Assembly: GCF_014621695.1 (NCBI RefSeq) | Contig: NZ_CP061281.1 | Span: 434,001-498,000 of the forward strand | Source: Streptomyces xanthii | GTDB lineage: Bacteria; Actinomycetota; Actinomycetes; Streptomycetales; Streptomycetaceae | DNA length: 64,000 nucleotides | Direction: 5' to 3' | Part shown: piece after piece, positions 44,423 through 53,587 of the stretch | Layout of the letters: each line of letters starts with the position of its first letter | How positions within the stretch are numbered: the first letter of the stretch is position 1 | Notes under the pieces: model-generated | Seen by the model: the letters and a program-made list of their open reading frames with translations, nothing else | Databases searched by the model: none | Told to the model about the DNA's origin: nothing | Position numbers and translations under genes: made by a program

Positions 44423-45994
44423 TCAGGCCCGGGCCCGGACGATCCGTCCCTCGGCCGTGCCGATCAGCAGCTCGCCGTCCGGGCCGGCGCTCAGACAGGT
44501 CGGCGTGTAGACGTGCGCGCCGAGCGCGAGCGGCTGCCGGCGCAGCACCGCGCCGTCCGTCCCGCGCAGGGTGAGCAGTTCGCAGGCCGGGCCGGCCGTC
44601 ACGGCGTGGACGAGTCCGTCGTGCGCGTCGACCCCGGTGATCCCCGTGTCGAAGCGGTGCGCCCAGACCACGGCGCCGTCCGGGTAGGAGCGGCGTACGA
44701 GGTACGAGCCGTCGCGGCCCGTGCAGCCGTGGACGAGTCCGGCGCCGAGGGCGTCGTCCACGTACACGGCCGGGCCGCCGTGGTGAACCCCGAGGGAGTC
44801 GTCCCAGGACAGGGGGAACAGCCGCTCGATCCCCTCGGGGCCCGCCCGCACGACCCACTTCTCCAGCAGTGGGGGCTGCACGCCGGCGGGGCCGTCGCCG
44901 TACAGGAACAGCAGGTGCGGCGAGCGGCGGACCGGAAGGTCGAACGAGGTGTGGCACTCCCCCAGTTCGAGGGTGCCCAACTGCCGTCCCGTGGGGGTCA
45001 GGACGACGCTCGGGCCGGGCGGCCAGTGCGCCCACGGGAAGAGGTCGCGCGAGTCCCTGGCCACCCAGGCGCCGTCCGTGCGGGCGGCGATGACGACCGG
45101 GAAGTCGAGGGCGAGTTCGGCGAGCGGGGCGCCGTCGGCCAGGGCGAACCGGCACAGCCGGGTGCGGCGGTTGTCGCTGGTGCCGACCAGGACCGTGATC
45201 CAGACGCTCTCCTCGTCCGGGGTGACGTGGAGCCGGCAGCCGCTGCGTTCGAAGGTGTCCTCGGGCTCCGGCAGCGACCACAGCAGGGTGCCGTCCTGCG
45301 CCCAGCACTCCAGGAGCGTCCCGGTGGGCCGCGCGACGAGCACTCGGCCGTCGCTCAGCGCCTCCACCGCGGCGGGCCCGCTGCGTCTGCTCCAGGAGGT
45401 GCCGTGCTCCGCGGCGACAGCGGCCAGGTACCGCTGCGGGGCGTCCACCCCCGGGCCCTTCGCCGCGGCCCAGTCGACCTGCGCCGGTGCCTGCGGCCAG
45501 GCGATCCGCGCGGCGAGCACGTCCGCCGTCACCCGGCTCCAGTCGTCGCGCTCGGCGACGGCGCGGGTGTACGCGACGTTCCCGAGGTCCTCGTAGTCGA
45601 CGATCGGCGCGCTGAACGTCACCTCCAGGCGTCGCGCGTCGCGCCAGCTCAGCGCGACGACCTCGGCTCCGGCGACCTCCACGTCGACGCGCCGGCGGGT
45701 CTCGGGCTCGTACAGGTGAAGTCCGCCCTGCGCCTCGAACTCGTCGCCCTCGCCCGTGCCCACGGCGAGCAGGGAAAGCACCGGGTGGAAGGCGAGCGTC
45801 TCGACGGACCGTCCGAGCACCAGCTGGTCCCACAGGGCGAGATCGCTCGTCCGGTAGACGGCGATGCGCCCGCGGCCGTCACGGCCGTTCGCGTAGCAAC
45901 TCACGGCGATCCAACGGCCGTCCGCGCTCACGTCAGTCGTGAAGGGGTGGCCGATCTCGGGGAACGGGTCGTCGGGTATCAGACGCATACGCAT
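44423..45994 (-). CDS. Large cytoplasmic beta-propeller-like protein, function unknown
   Basis: A 523-residue protein without signal or membrane segments. Repeated strand patterns of WD40/quinoprotein style are seen (TTDVSADGRWIAVSCYANG; LAFHPVLSLLAVGTGEGDE; LSDGRVLVARPTGTLLECWA; CLSAGPDGELLIGTAEGRIV), suggesting a seven- to eight-bladed propeller. No catalytic motif is seen. It begins 23 bases after the TetR gene on the same strand and is probably co-transcribed with it. The start is uncertain: GTG 45997, ATG 45994 and ATG 45988 are close, none with a clear ribosome site. Confidence 0.7.
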   Translation of the reverse strand: MRMRLIPDDPFPEIGHPFTTDVSADGRWIAVSCYANGRDGRGRIAVYRTSDLALWDQLVLGRSVETLAFHPVLSLLAVGTGEGDEFEAQGGLHLYEPETRRRVDVEVAGAEVVALSWRDARRLEVTFSAPIVDYEDLGNVAYTRAVAERDDWSRVTADVLAARIAWPQAPAQVDWAAAKGPGVDAPQRYLAAVAAEHGTSWSRRSGPAAVEALSDGRVLVARPTGTLLECWAQDGTLLWSLPEPEDTFERSGCRLHVTPDEESVWITVLVGTSDNRRTRLCRFALADGAPLAELALDFPVVIAARTDGAWVARDSRDLFPWAHWPPGPSVVLTPTGRQLGTLELGECHTSFDLPVRRSPHLLFLYGDGPAGVQPPLLEKWVVRAGPEGIERLFPLSWDDSLGVHHGGPAVYVDDALGAGLVHGCTGRDGSYLVRRSYPDGAVVWAHRFDTGITGVDAHDGLVHAVTAGPACELLTLRGTDGAVLRRQPLALGAHVYTPTCLSAGPDGELLIGTAEGRIVRARA

Positions 45995-46017
45995 CACGGG
46001 AGCCTATCCGGACCTGC

Positions 46018-46629
46018 CTACAGGACGGTGAAGGCTCCCGCTTCGGCCGCCAGCACCGCCGCCCGCGCGTCCCTTTCCGGCTGGTCCGGGTCGGGTTCGG
46101 CGCGCAGCAGCAGGAGCCGGTGGTAGAGCGGTGCGGTCGCAGCGATCAGCAGGGCCCGTGCGTCGGTGTGCGGGGAGGGGAGTTCGCCGCGCTCGACGGC
46201 TCGTTCGACCAGGACCGCGCACTGCGCGTACCGGTCCGCCCACAGCCGCGTCTGGGCCTGCGCCGCCTGTTCGGAGTGGAACGAGGCGGACATCAGGGCG
46301 ACGGCGAGCGAGGGCCGCACCGCCAGGGACTCCTGGATCTCCCGGTTCAGGGCCGTCAGATCGCCGAGCAGCGAACCCGTGTCCGGGGGCCGCCAGTCGG
46401 TCTCGCCCGCTGCGTCGATGACGTCGACGAGCAGTCCGCCGACGTCGCGCCAGCGCCGGTAGACGGTGGCGCGGTGCACGCCGGCGCGCGTCGCGACGCC
46501 CTCGATCGTGAGCGACTCGTGCCCGCCCTCGGCGAGTTCGGCGCGGACCGCGTCGAGGACCTGGGCTCGGATGCGGGCGGTGCGGCCGCCGGGGCGGCGG
46601 TCGGGCGCGGGGGCCATGGGTTCTGACAT
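46018..46629 (-). CDS. TetR/AcrR-family regulator
   Basis: A 203-residue regulator with an HTH near residues 25-70 (LTIEGVATRAGVHRATVYRR, then WRDVGGLLVDVIDAAG) and a C-terminal domain of the TetR_C_16/AcrR style (SASFHSEQAAQAQTRLWADRY). It is divergent from the Vat-type acetyltransferase gene, 131 bases away, and is the likely repressor of that resistance-like operon. ATG 46629 is chosen; ATG 46617 is possible. A small dyad CAAC-A-GTTG lies near 46683-46693. Confidence 0.88.
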   Translation of the reverse strand: MSEPMAPAPDRRPGGRTARIRAQVLDAVRAELAEGGHESLTIEGVATRAGVHRATVYRRWRDVGGLLVDVIDAAGETDWRPPDTGSLLGDLTALNREIQESLAVRPSLAVALMSASFHSEQAAQAQTRLWADRYAQCAVLVERAVERGELPSPHTDARALLIAATAPLYHRLLLLRAEPDPDQPERDARAAVLAAEAGAFTVL

Positions 46630-46760
46630 CGGGAATCCAGTATCCGGTTGATCCACGTCCGTGGGCTGTGACAGCATCTTAACGCAACAGTTGTCGCAGT
46701 AACGCTCCGCGCTTCCGCCACCCGCGTACGCACCACCTGCCGAGAGGTACCGCCTTCACG

Positions 46761-47423
46761 ATGCCGCCCGTTCCCGCCGTGCCCGCCGATCCCACCGTGC
46801 TCCACCCGATGCCCGAGCACCCGCGCGTCGTCCTGCTCAAGCCGCTGGTGAAGTCGCCGCTGATCGAGGTCGGCGACTTCTCCTACTACGACGATCCGGA
46901 CGACCCCACCGCGTTCGAGACGCGCAACGTCCTGTACCACTACGGGCCCGAGCGCCTGGTGATCGGCAAGTACTGCGCGCTGGGCACCGGCACGCGGTTC
47001 ATCATGAACGGCGCCAACCACCGCATGGACGGCCCGTCGACGTTCCCCTTTCCCACCATGGGCGGCTCCTGGGCCGAGCACTTCGACCTGATCACAGGCC
47101 TGCCGGGGCGCGGAGACACGGTCGTCGGCAACGACGTGTGGTTCGGCCACGGCGCCATGGTCATGCCCGGGGTGCGGATCGGCCACGGCGCGATCATCGC
47201 CTCCGGCGCCGTGGTCACCGGCGACGTGCCCGACTACGGCATCGTGGGCGGCAACCCGTCTCAGCTCATCCGGACCCGCTACGAGCCGGCGGACGTCGCC
47301 CGGCTGCTCGCGGTCGCCTGGTGGGACTGGCCCGTCGAGCACATCACCGCGCACGTACGGACCATCATGTCGGGATCGATCGACGAACTGGAGGCGGCCG
47401 CCGCGCTGCTCCCCCGGCCCTGA
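46761..47423 (+). CDS. Vat-type streptogramin A/xenobiotic O-acetyltransferase
   Basis: A 220-residue left-handed beta-helix acyltransferase. Features shared with Vat enzymes, from memory: IEVGDFSYYDDPDDPTAFE, IGKYCALGTGTRFIMNGANH (catalytic His), STFPFPTMGGSW, GDTVVGNDVWFGHGAMVMPG and VGGNPSQLIRTRYEP. Expected role: acetyl-CoA-dependent acetylation of a hydroxyl on virginiamycin M-like antibiotics or other xenobiotics. The N-terminus carries about 15 extra Pro-rich residues. First gene of a three-gene unit with a glycosyltransferase and a flavin reductase. Confidence 0.9.
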   Translation: MPPVPAVPADPTVLHPMPEHPRVVLLKPLVKSPLIEVGDFSYYDDPDDPTAFETRNVLYHYGPERLVIGKYCALGTGTRFIMNGANHRMDGPSTFPFPTMGGSWAEHFDLITGLPGRGDTVVGNDVWFGHGAMVMPGVRIGHGAIIASGAVVTGDVPDYGIVGGNPSQLIRTRYEPADVARLLAVAWWDWPVEHITAHVRTIMSGSIDELEAAAALLPRP

Positions 47424-47457
47424 CCCCGTCCCCCCACCCGGAAACGAGTGATCGAGC

Positions 47458-48636
47458 ATGTCCCGCAGCCGCGCCCACATCGCGATGGTCGGCGTCCCCC
47501 TCGTCAGCCACGTCCTGCCCGGCCTCGCGGTGATCCGTGAACTGGTGGCCCGCGGTCACCGGGTCACGTACGCCGACGACCAGGTGATGGCCGAGCGGAT
47601 CGAGGCCACCGGCGCCGAACTCGTCACGTGCTCCTCCACGCTGCCCTTCGCCGACAACAAGTGGCCGGACGACCCCATCGCGGCCGCGTCCCTCTTCCTC
47701 GACGACGCGATCCAGGCGCTCCCGCAGTTGCGCGCCGCGTACGACGACGACCCGGCCGACCTGTACCTCTACGACATCGGGGCCTACGCGGCGCGCGCCC
47801 TGGCCGAGACGCAGGGCCGCCCGCTCGCGCAGCTGTCCCCGACCTTCGTCGCCTGGGACGGCTACGAGGAGGAAGTCGCTGTGCATCTGCGGCAGTTGCC
47901 CGGTGCCGACGCGTACCGGGACAGGTTCGCGCGCTGGCTCACCGAGGCCGGGGCCGTCACCACGGACGTGGACGCGTTCTCCGGGCCGCCCGGCCGCTCC
48001 CTCGCCCTGATCCCGCGCGCGATGCAGCCGCACGCCGACCGGGTCGACACGGACGTCGTCACGTTCGTCGGGCCGTGCTTCGACACCCGTGCGGGAGACG
48101 AGGGCTGGACGCGTCCGGCGGGCGCCGAGAAGGTGCTGCTGGTCTCGCTCGGGTCCGCGTACACGCGGCAGCCGGAGTTCTACCGCCAGTGCGTCGCCGC
48201 CTTCGGTGACCTGCCCGGATGGCACGTCGTGCTCCAGATCGGGCGCTACACCGACCCCGCCGAGCTGGGTGACGTACCGGCCGGCGTCGAGGTGCGCTCC
48301 TGGGTGCCGCAGCGGGCGATCCTGGAACAGGCGGACGCCTTCGTCACACACGCCGGGATGGGCGGCTGCGGCGAGGGCCTCCTCGCGGGCGTCCCGATGA
48401 TCGCGGTGCCGCAGGGCGCCGAGCAGTTCATGAACGCCGACCGCCTGGTCGAACTCGGGGTGGCCCGCCGCGTCGACACCGCCGACGCCACCGCCGGGAC
48501 ACTGCGCACGGCGCTGACCGAGCTGCTCGACGATCCCGGACGTCGCGCGCACAGCCGCCGGTTGCAGACGGAGGCCCGGGCCGAGGGCGGCACCCGACGC
48601 GCCGCGGACCTCATCGAGGCGATGCTGCCGCACTGA
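47458..48636 (+). CDS. Macrolide-type glycosyltransferase (MGT/OleD family)
   Basis: A 392-residue GT1 (GT-B) enzyme. The N-terminal HIAMVGVPLVSHVLPGLAVI binds acceptor; the C-terminal nucleotide-sugar motif reads THAGMGGCGEGLLAGVPMIA and continues with PQGAEQFMNADRL. This is the layout of Streptomyces Mgt enzymes, which inactivate macrolides by adding glucose from UDP-glucose at the desosamine 2'-OH. It follows the acetyltransferase by 34 bases. The pairing of two drug-modifying enzymes suggests self-resistance or defence against a competitor's macrolide/streptogramin. Confidence 0.92.
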   Translation: MSRSRAHIAMVGVPLVSHVLPGLAVIRELVARGHRVTYADDQVMAERIEATGAELVTCSSTLPFADNKWPDDPIAAASLFLDDAIQALPQLRAAYDDDPADLYLYDIGAYAARALAETQGRPLAQLSPTFVAWDGYEEEVAVHLRQLPGADAYRDRFARWLTEAGAVTTDVDAFSGPPGRSLALIPRAMQPHADRVDTDVVTFVGPCFDTRAGDEGWTRPAGAEKVLLVSLGSAYTRQPEFYRQCVAAFGDLPGWHVVLQIGRYTDPAELGDVPAGVEVRSWVPQRAILEQADAFVTHAGMGGCGEGLLAGVPMIAVPQGAEQFMNADRLVELGVARRVDTADATAGTLRTALTELLDDPGRRAHSRRLQTEARAEGGTRRAADLIEAMLPH

Positions 48637-48694
48637 GCACAGCCGGATCACCCCCGCCCGTACACCCTCTGCAGCGCGACTGGAGACGTAGGAC

Positions 48695-49261
48695 ATGACG
48701 ACGATAGGCATCATCCTCGGCACGACCCGTCCCGGCCGGGTCGGGCCCCAGATCGCGAGCTGGGTCGAGAAGACGGCCGGGGCCCGGGACGACGCCGCGT
48801 TCGAGGTCGTCGACATCGCCGACCACGACCTGCCGCTGTTCGACGAGCCGCGCTCGCCGCGCCTGGGCGACTACGAGCACGCGCACACCCGCGCGTGGGC
48901 GGCCACGATCGACGCGCTCGACGGATTCGTGTTCGTCACGCCCGAGTACAACCGGTCCATCCCGGCCGCGCTCAAGAACGCCATCGACTTCGTCTACCAC
49001 GAGTGGAACCACAAGGCGGCCGGGTTCGTCGGCTACGGCAGCAACGTCGGCGGGGCCCGCGCCCTCGATCATCTGCGGCACATCGCCGGGGCGGTTCAGC
49101 TGACGGCCGTGCACACGCAGGTGCACCTGTCGTTGCAGAGCGACTTCGAGGCGTACACGACGTTCGCGCCCGCCGAGCGCCACGAGCGGGCCCTTGGGCA
49201 GTTGCTCGACGAGGTCGTCACGCTGACCTCGGCCCTCGCCCCGATGCGCCGGCGCGGCTGA
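48695..49261 (+). CDS. NADPH-dependent FMN reductase family protein
   Basis: A 188-residue flavodoxin-like reductase: phosphate loop GTTRPGRVGPQIASW near residue 9, PEYNRSIPAALKNAIDFVYH near 84 and GYGSNVGGARALDHLR near 112. It reduces FMN, quinones or azo/chromate-like acceptors with NAD(P)H in the cytoplasm. It lies 58 bases after the glycosyltransferase gene; co-transcription is likely but the functional link is unclear. Confidence 0.93.
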   Translation: MTTIGIILGTTRPGRVGPQIASWVEKTAGARDDAAFEVVDIADHDLPLFDEPRSPRLGDYEHAHTRAWAATIDALDGFVFVTPEYNRSIPAALKNAIDFVYHEWNHKAAGFVGYGSNVGGARALDHLRHIAGAVQLTAVHTQVHLSLQSDFEAYTTFAPAERHERALGQLLDEVVTLTSALAPMRRRG

Positions 49262-49287
49262 CGCCACTCCGCGCCGCGTTCACGCGT

Positions 49288-49863
49288 TCAGCCGTGCAGG
49301 GCCGGGCGGTAGACGAGCTCCTGGGTGCGGCCGTCGAGGGTGCGCGTCTCGATCAGGTCGAGGTCGAAGTCCTCCGCCCCGGCGAAGATCGGGTCCAGGC
49401 CGGTGCGGCCCGTGATGACGGGGAAGACCGTGATCTGGACGCGGTCGACGAGTCCGGCCGCCATCAGGGCCCGGTTCATGGACAGGCTGCCGTGCGAGCG
49501 CAGCGGGACGTCGGACTCCTTCTTCAGACGGGCCACGACGTCGACCGCGTCGCCGCTCACGACCGTGGCGTCCGGCCAGTCCAGGGGTTCCCGGAGCGTC
49601 GTCGACACGACCGTGAGCGGCAGGTTCCGCATCCGGGTGACCCACGGGTCGCGCACGCCCGGTTCGGTGTCCTCGGCCAGCATGCCGGCGAACGCCCGGT
49701 AGGTGTTCGCGCCGAGCACCATCCGCTGGTCCCGGTCGTACTGGCGGAGCCGGTGTTCGAGCAGTTCGGGGCCCTGTTTGCCCCAGTAGCCGGTCCAGTC
49801 GCCGCTCGCGGCGCCGAAGCCGTCGAGGCTGCTGAAGATGTCGAACGTGTACGTGGCGGTCAT
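49288..49863 (-). CDS. RibD C-terminal/dihydrofolate-reductase-like family protein
   Basis: A 191-residue member of the DHFR-like RibD_C superfamily: N-terminal YTFDIFSSLDGFGAASGDWT, LGANTYRAF near 54, the TVVSTTLREPLDWPDATVVS segment, GSLSMNRALMAAGLVDRV and VFPVITGRTGLDPIF. These stand-alone proteins are usually NADPH-dependent reductases of unknown substrate. GGGAG precedes ATG 49863. It converges with the flavin reductase gene (27 bases) and is divergent from pyc. Confidence 0.9.
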   Translation of the reverse strand: MTATYTFDIFSSLDGFGAASGDWTGYWGKQGPELLEHRLRQYDRDQRMVLGANTYRAFAGMLAEDTEPGVRDPWVTRMRNLPLTVVSTTLREPLDWPDATVVSGDAVDVVARLKKESDVPLRSHGSLSMNRALMAAGLVDRVQITVFPVITGRTGLDPIFAGAEDFDLDLIETRTLDGRTQELVYRPALHG

Positions 49864-50147
49864 GACGTGCTCCCGTGCGTGTGGCTGCCGGTGGGTGAGG
49901 AGAGGAGGATCGAAGACCTGTCGGTGGGTAGGACCGTCGGGGCCGGCGGAACTCATCGGCCGGCGGGCGGCGCGCGGGCGCCGCGGAGGCAAAGGGGTCC
50001 ACTCTGCGCCATTGGCGGCCCCTTCGGCTCGATGATCCATGTCACTGTCGCCGAACCTTCAGTACGCGCCCACGCTGCCCTTAGCGTTGCCGAAACGAGC
50101 CGGGCACGATCCACGGTGCTCGTCACCGGCCAGGTGAAGGGGTCAGG

Positions 50148-53100
50148 ATGTTCCGCAAGGTGTTGGTGGCCAACCGCGGGGAGATCGCGATTCGCGCGTT
50201 CCGCGCCGGCTACGAACTGGGGGCGCGCACCGTCGCCGTGTTCCCGCACGAGGACCGCAATTCGCTGCACCGGCTGAAGGCCGACGAGGCGTACGAGATC
50301 GGCGAGGCCGGCCATCCGGTGCGGGCCTATCTGTCGGTGGAGGAGATCATCCGCGCGGCCCGGCTCGCGGGGGCCGACGCCGTGTACCCGGGCTACGGAT
50401 TCCTCTCCGAGAACCCCGAACTCGCGCGCGCCTGCGAGGAGGCGGGCATCACGTTCGTCGGCCCGTCCGTGCAGACGCTGGAGCTGACGGGCAACAAGGC
50501 GCGGGCCGTGGCCGCCGCGCGCGAGGCCGGAGTGCCGGTGCTCGGCTCCTCGGCGCCGTCCACCGACGTGGACGAACTGGTGGCGGCCGCCGAGGACATC
50601 GGCTTCCCCGTGTTCGTGAAGGCCGTCGCCGGCGGTGGCGGGCGCGGCATGCGGCGCGTCGACGACCCGGCGCTGCTGCGCGAGTCGATCGAGGCGGCGG
50701 CCCGCGAGGCCGAGTCGGCCTTCGGCGACGCGACGGTCTTCCTGGAGAAGGCCGTCGTCGACCCCCGCCACATCGAGGTGCAGATCCTCGCCGACGGCGA
50801 GGGCAACGTCATCCACCTGTTCGAGCGCGACTGCTCGGTGCAGCGCCGCCACCAGAAGGTCATCGAGCTGGCGCCCGCGCCGAACCTCGACCCCGGGATC
50901 CGCGAGCGGATCTGCGCCGACGCGGTGAAGTTCGCCCGCCGGATCGGCTACCGCAACGCGGGCACCGTGGAGTTCCTCCTCGACCGCGAGGGCAAGCACG
51001 TCTTCATCGAGATGAACCCGCGCATCCAGGTCGAGCACACGGTGACCGAGGAGGTCACCGACGTCGACCTGGTGCAGGCGCAGCTGCGCATCGCGTCCGG
51101 CGCGACCCTCGCGGACCTGGGCCTGTCGCAGGAGTCGGTCGTGCTGCACGGCGCCGCGCTCCAGTGCCGCATCACGACCGAGGACCCGGCGAACGGGTTC
51201 CGGCCCGACACCGGCATGATCAGCGCCTACCGCTCCCCCGGCGGTTCGGGCATCCGGCTCGACGGCGGTACGACGCACGCGGGCACCGAGGTCAGCGCCC
51301 ACTTCGACTCCATGCTGGTGAAGCTGACCTGCCGGGGCCGGGACTTCCGTACGGCCGTGGACCGGGCGCGGCGGGCCGTCGCCGAGTTCCGCATCCGTGG
51401 TGTGTCGACGAACATCCCGTTCCTGCAGGCCGTGCTCGACGACGCGGACTTCCAGGCGGGGCGCGTCACCACCTCGTTCATCGAGGAGCGGCCGCACCTG
51501 CTGACGGCCCGTCACTCGGCGGACCGGGGCACGAAGCTGTTGACGTACCTCGCGGACGTGACGGTGAACAAGCCGCACGGTCCGCGCCCCGAGCTGATCT
51601 CGCCCGCCTCCAAGCTGGCGCCGCTGCCCGCGGGCGAGCCGCCGGCCGGGTCGCGGCAGCGGCTCGCGGAGCTCGGGCCCGAGGGCTTCGCCCGGAGTCT
51701 GCGGGACGCGCCGACGCTCGGCGTCACCGACACCACGTTCCGCGACGCCCACCAGTCGCTGCTCGCCACCCGGGTGCGCACCAAGGACCTGCTGGCCGTC
51801 GCCCCGACGGTGGCGCACACGCTGCCGCAGCTGCTCTCCCTCGAATGCTGGGGCGGCGCCACGTACGACGTCGCGCTGCGCTTCCTCGCCGAGGACCCGT
51901 GGGAGCGGCTCGCAGCCCTGCGCGAGGCCGTGCCGAACATCTGTCTGCAGATGCTGCTGCGCGGTCGCAACACCGTGGGGTACACGCCGTACCCGACCGA
52001 GGTGACCGACGCGTTCGTGCAGGAGGCGGCCGCCACCGGCATCGACATCTTCCGCATCTTCGACGCGCTCAACGACGTCGACCAGATGCGGCCCGCGATC
52101 GAGGCCGTACGGGAGACCGGCACCGCCGTCGCGGAGGTCGCGCTCTGCTACACGTCCGACCTGTCGGACCCGGCGGAGAAGCTGTACACGCTGGACTATT
52201 ACCTGCGGCTCGCCGAGAAGATCGTCGACGCGGGCGCGCACGTCCTCGCGGTCAAGGACATGGCCGGTCTGCTGCGCGCCCCGGCCGCGGCCACGCTCGT
52301 CTCGGCGCTGCGCCGCGAGTTCGACCTGCCGGTGCACCTGCACACGCACGACACGGCGGGCGGGCAGCTCGCGACGTACCTCGCGGCGATCCAGGCCGGG
52401 GCGGACGCGGTGGACGGCGCGGTGGCCTCCATGGCCGGGACCACCTCGCAGCCGTCGCTGTCGGCGATCGTCGCGGCGACCGACCACTCGGCGCGCCCCA
52501 CGGGCCTGGACCTCCAGGCGGTCGGTGACCTGGAGCCGTACTGGGAGAGCGTGCGCAAGATCTACGCCCCGTTCGAGGCGGGTCTGGACGCGCCGACCGG
52601 GCGGGTCTACCACCACGAGATCCCCGGCGGACAGCTGTCCAACCTGCGCACGCAGGCCGTCGCACTCGGCCTCGGCGACCGCTTCGAGGACGTCGAGTCG
52701 ACGTACGCGGCGGCCGACCGGATGCTGGGCCGGCTGGTGAAGGTGACGCCGTCGTCGAAGGTCGTGGGCGACCTCGCGCTGCATCTGGTGGGCGCGGGCG
52801 TGGAGCCCGCCGAGTTCGAGGCGACGCCGAACCGGTTCGACATCCCGGACTCGGTGATCGGCTTCCTGCACGGCGAGCTGGGCACGCCTCCCGGCGGCTG
52901 GCCCGAGCCGTTCCGCAGCAAGGCCCTGGAAGGCCGGGCCGGCCCCAAGCCGGTCCAGGACCTGAGCGCCGAGGACCGCGACGGCCTCGCCAAGGACCGC
53001 CGCGCGACCCTCAACCGGCTGCTGTTCCCGGGTCCGACGAAGGCCTTCGAGACGCATCGCGAGGCCTACGGCGACACCAGCGTGCTCGACAGCAAGGACT

Positions 53101-53522
53101 TCTTCTACGGGCTGCGCCCGGGCAAGGAGTACAGCGTCGACTTCGGACCCGGTGTGCGGCTGCTGATCGAGCTGGAGGCGGTCGGCGAGGCCGACGAGCG
53201 AGGGATGCGCACGGTGCTGTCCACGCTCAACGGACAGCTGCGGCCGATCCAGGTGCGGGACAACGCGGCCGCGGCCGATCTGCCCGTGACCGAGAAGGCC
53301 GACAAGGGCGACCCGGGTCACGTCGCGGCGCCGTTCGCCGGTGTGGTCACGCTGTCGGTCGCCGAGGGCGACCAGGTCGAGGCCGGTGCGACGGTGGCGA
53401 CGATCGAGGCGATGAAGATGGAGGCCTCGATCACGGCGCCGCGCGGCGGGCGTGTCTCGCGTCTCGCGATCTCCAGGATCCAGCAGGTGGAGGGCGGCGA
53501 CCTGCTCGTCGAGATCCGGTGA
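50148..53522 (+). CDS. pyc: Pyruvate carboxylase
   Basis: An 1124-residue complete single-chain pyruvate carboxylase. Biotin carboxylase (residues 1-450; KVLVANRGEIAIRAFRA, ATP loop KAVAGGGGRGMRRV, EMNPRIQVEHTVTEE), carboxyltransferase (about 525-800; DTTFRDAHQSLLATRVRT, metal HLHTHDTAGG), and C-terminal biotinyl domain with Lys1090 in EAMKMEAS. It makes oxaloacetate from pyruvate, bicarbonate and ATP, an anaplerotic step that also feeds secondary metabolism. AGGGGTCAGG lies before ATG 50148. A hairpin follows at 53546-53577. Confidence 0.98.
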   Translation: MFRKVLVANRGEIAIRAFRAGYELGARTVAVFPHEDRNSLHRLKADEAYEIGEAGHPVRAYLSVEEIIRAARLAGADAVYPGYGFLSENPELARACEEAGITFVGPSVQTLELTGNKARAVAAAREAGVPVLGSSAPSTDVDELVAAAEDIGFPVFVKAVAGGGGRGMRRVDDPALLRESIEAAAREAESAFGDATVFLEKAVVDPRHIEVQILADGEGNVIHLFERDCSVQRRHQKVIELAPAPNLDPGIRERICADAVKFARRIGYRNAGTVEFLLDREGKHVFIEMNPRIQVEHTVTEEVTDVDLVQAQLRIASGATLADLGLSQESVVLHGAALQCRITTEDPANGFRPDTGMISAYRSPGGSGIRLDGGTTHAGTEVSAHFDSMLVKLTCRGRDFRTAVDRARRAVAEFRIRGVSTNIPFLQAVLDDADFQAGRVTTSFIEERPHLLTARHSADRGTKLLTYLADVTVNKPHGPRPELISPASKLAPLPAGEPPAGSRQRLAELGPEGFARSLRDAPTLGVTDTTFRDAHQSLLATRVRTKDLLAVAPTVAHTLPQLLSLECWGGATYDVALRFLAEDPWERLAALREAVPNICLQMLLRGRNTVGYTPYPTEVTDAFVQEAAATGIDIFRIFDALNDVDQMRPAIEAVRETGTAVAEVALCYTSDLSDPAEKLYTLDYYLRLAEKIVDAGAHVLAVKDMAGLLRAPAAATLVSALRREFDLPVHLHTHDTAGGQLATYLAAIQAGADAVDGAVASMAGTTSQPSLSAIVAATDHSARPTGLDLQAVGDLEPYWESVRKIYAPFEAGLDAPTGRVYHHEIPGGQLSNLRTQAVALGLGDRFEDVESTYAAADRMLGRLVKVTPSSKVVGDLALHLVGAGVEPAEFEATPNRFDIPDSVIGFLHGELGTPPGGWPEPFRSKALEGRAGPKPVQDLSAEDRDGLAKDRRATLNRLLFPGPTKAFETHREAYGDTSVLDSKDFFYGLRPGKEYSVDFGPGVRLLIELEAVGEADERGMRTVLSTLNGQLRPIQVRDNAAAADLPVTEKADKGDPGHVAAPFAGVVTLSVAEGDQVEAGATVATIEAMKMEASITAPRGGRVSRLAISRIQQVEGGDLLVEIR

Positions 53523-53545
53523 ACTGAGGGCCTGTGGTGAAGTGA

Positions 53546-53577
53546 GCGGCCGGGGCGGCGTGGTCCGTCCCGGCCGC
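53546..53577. terminator. Terminator between pyc and the convergent phosphatase gene
   Basis: GCGGCCGGG (53546-53554) and CCCGGCCGC (53569-53577) pair perfectly, with a further CGG/CCG inside, between convergent genes. Confidence 0.75.
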
Positions 53578-53587
53578 CGCCGTGTGC

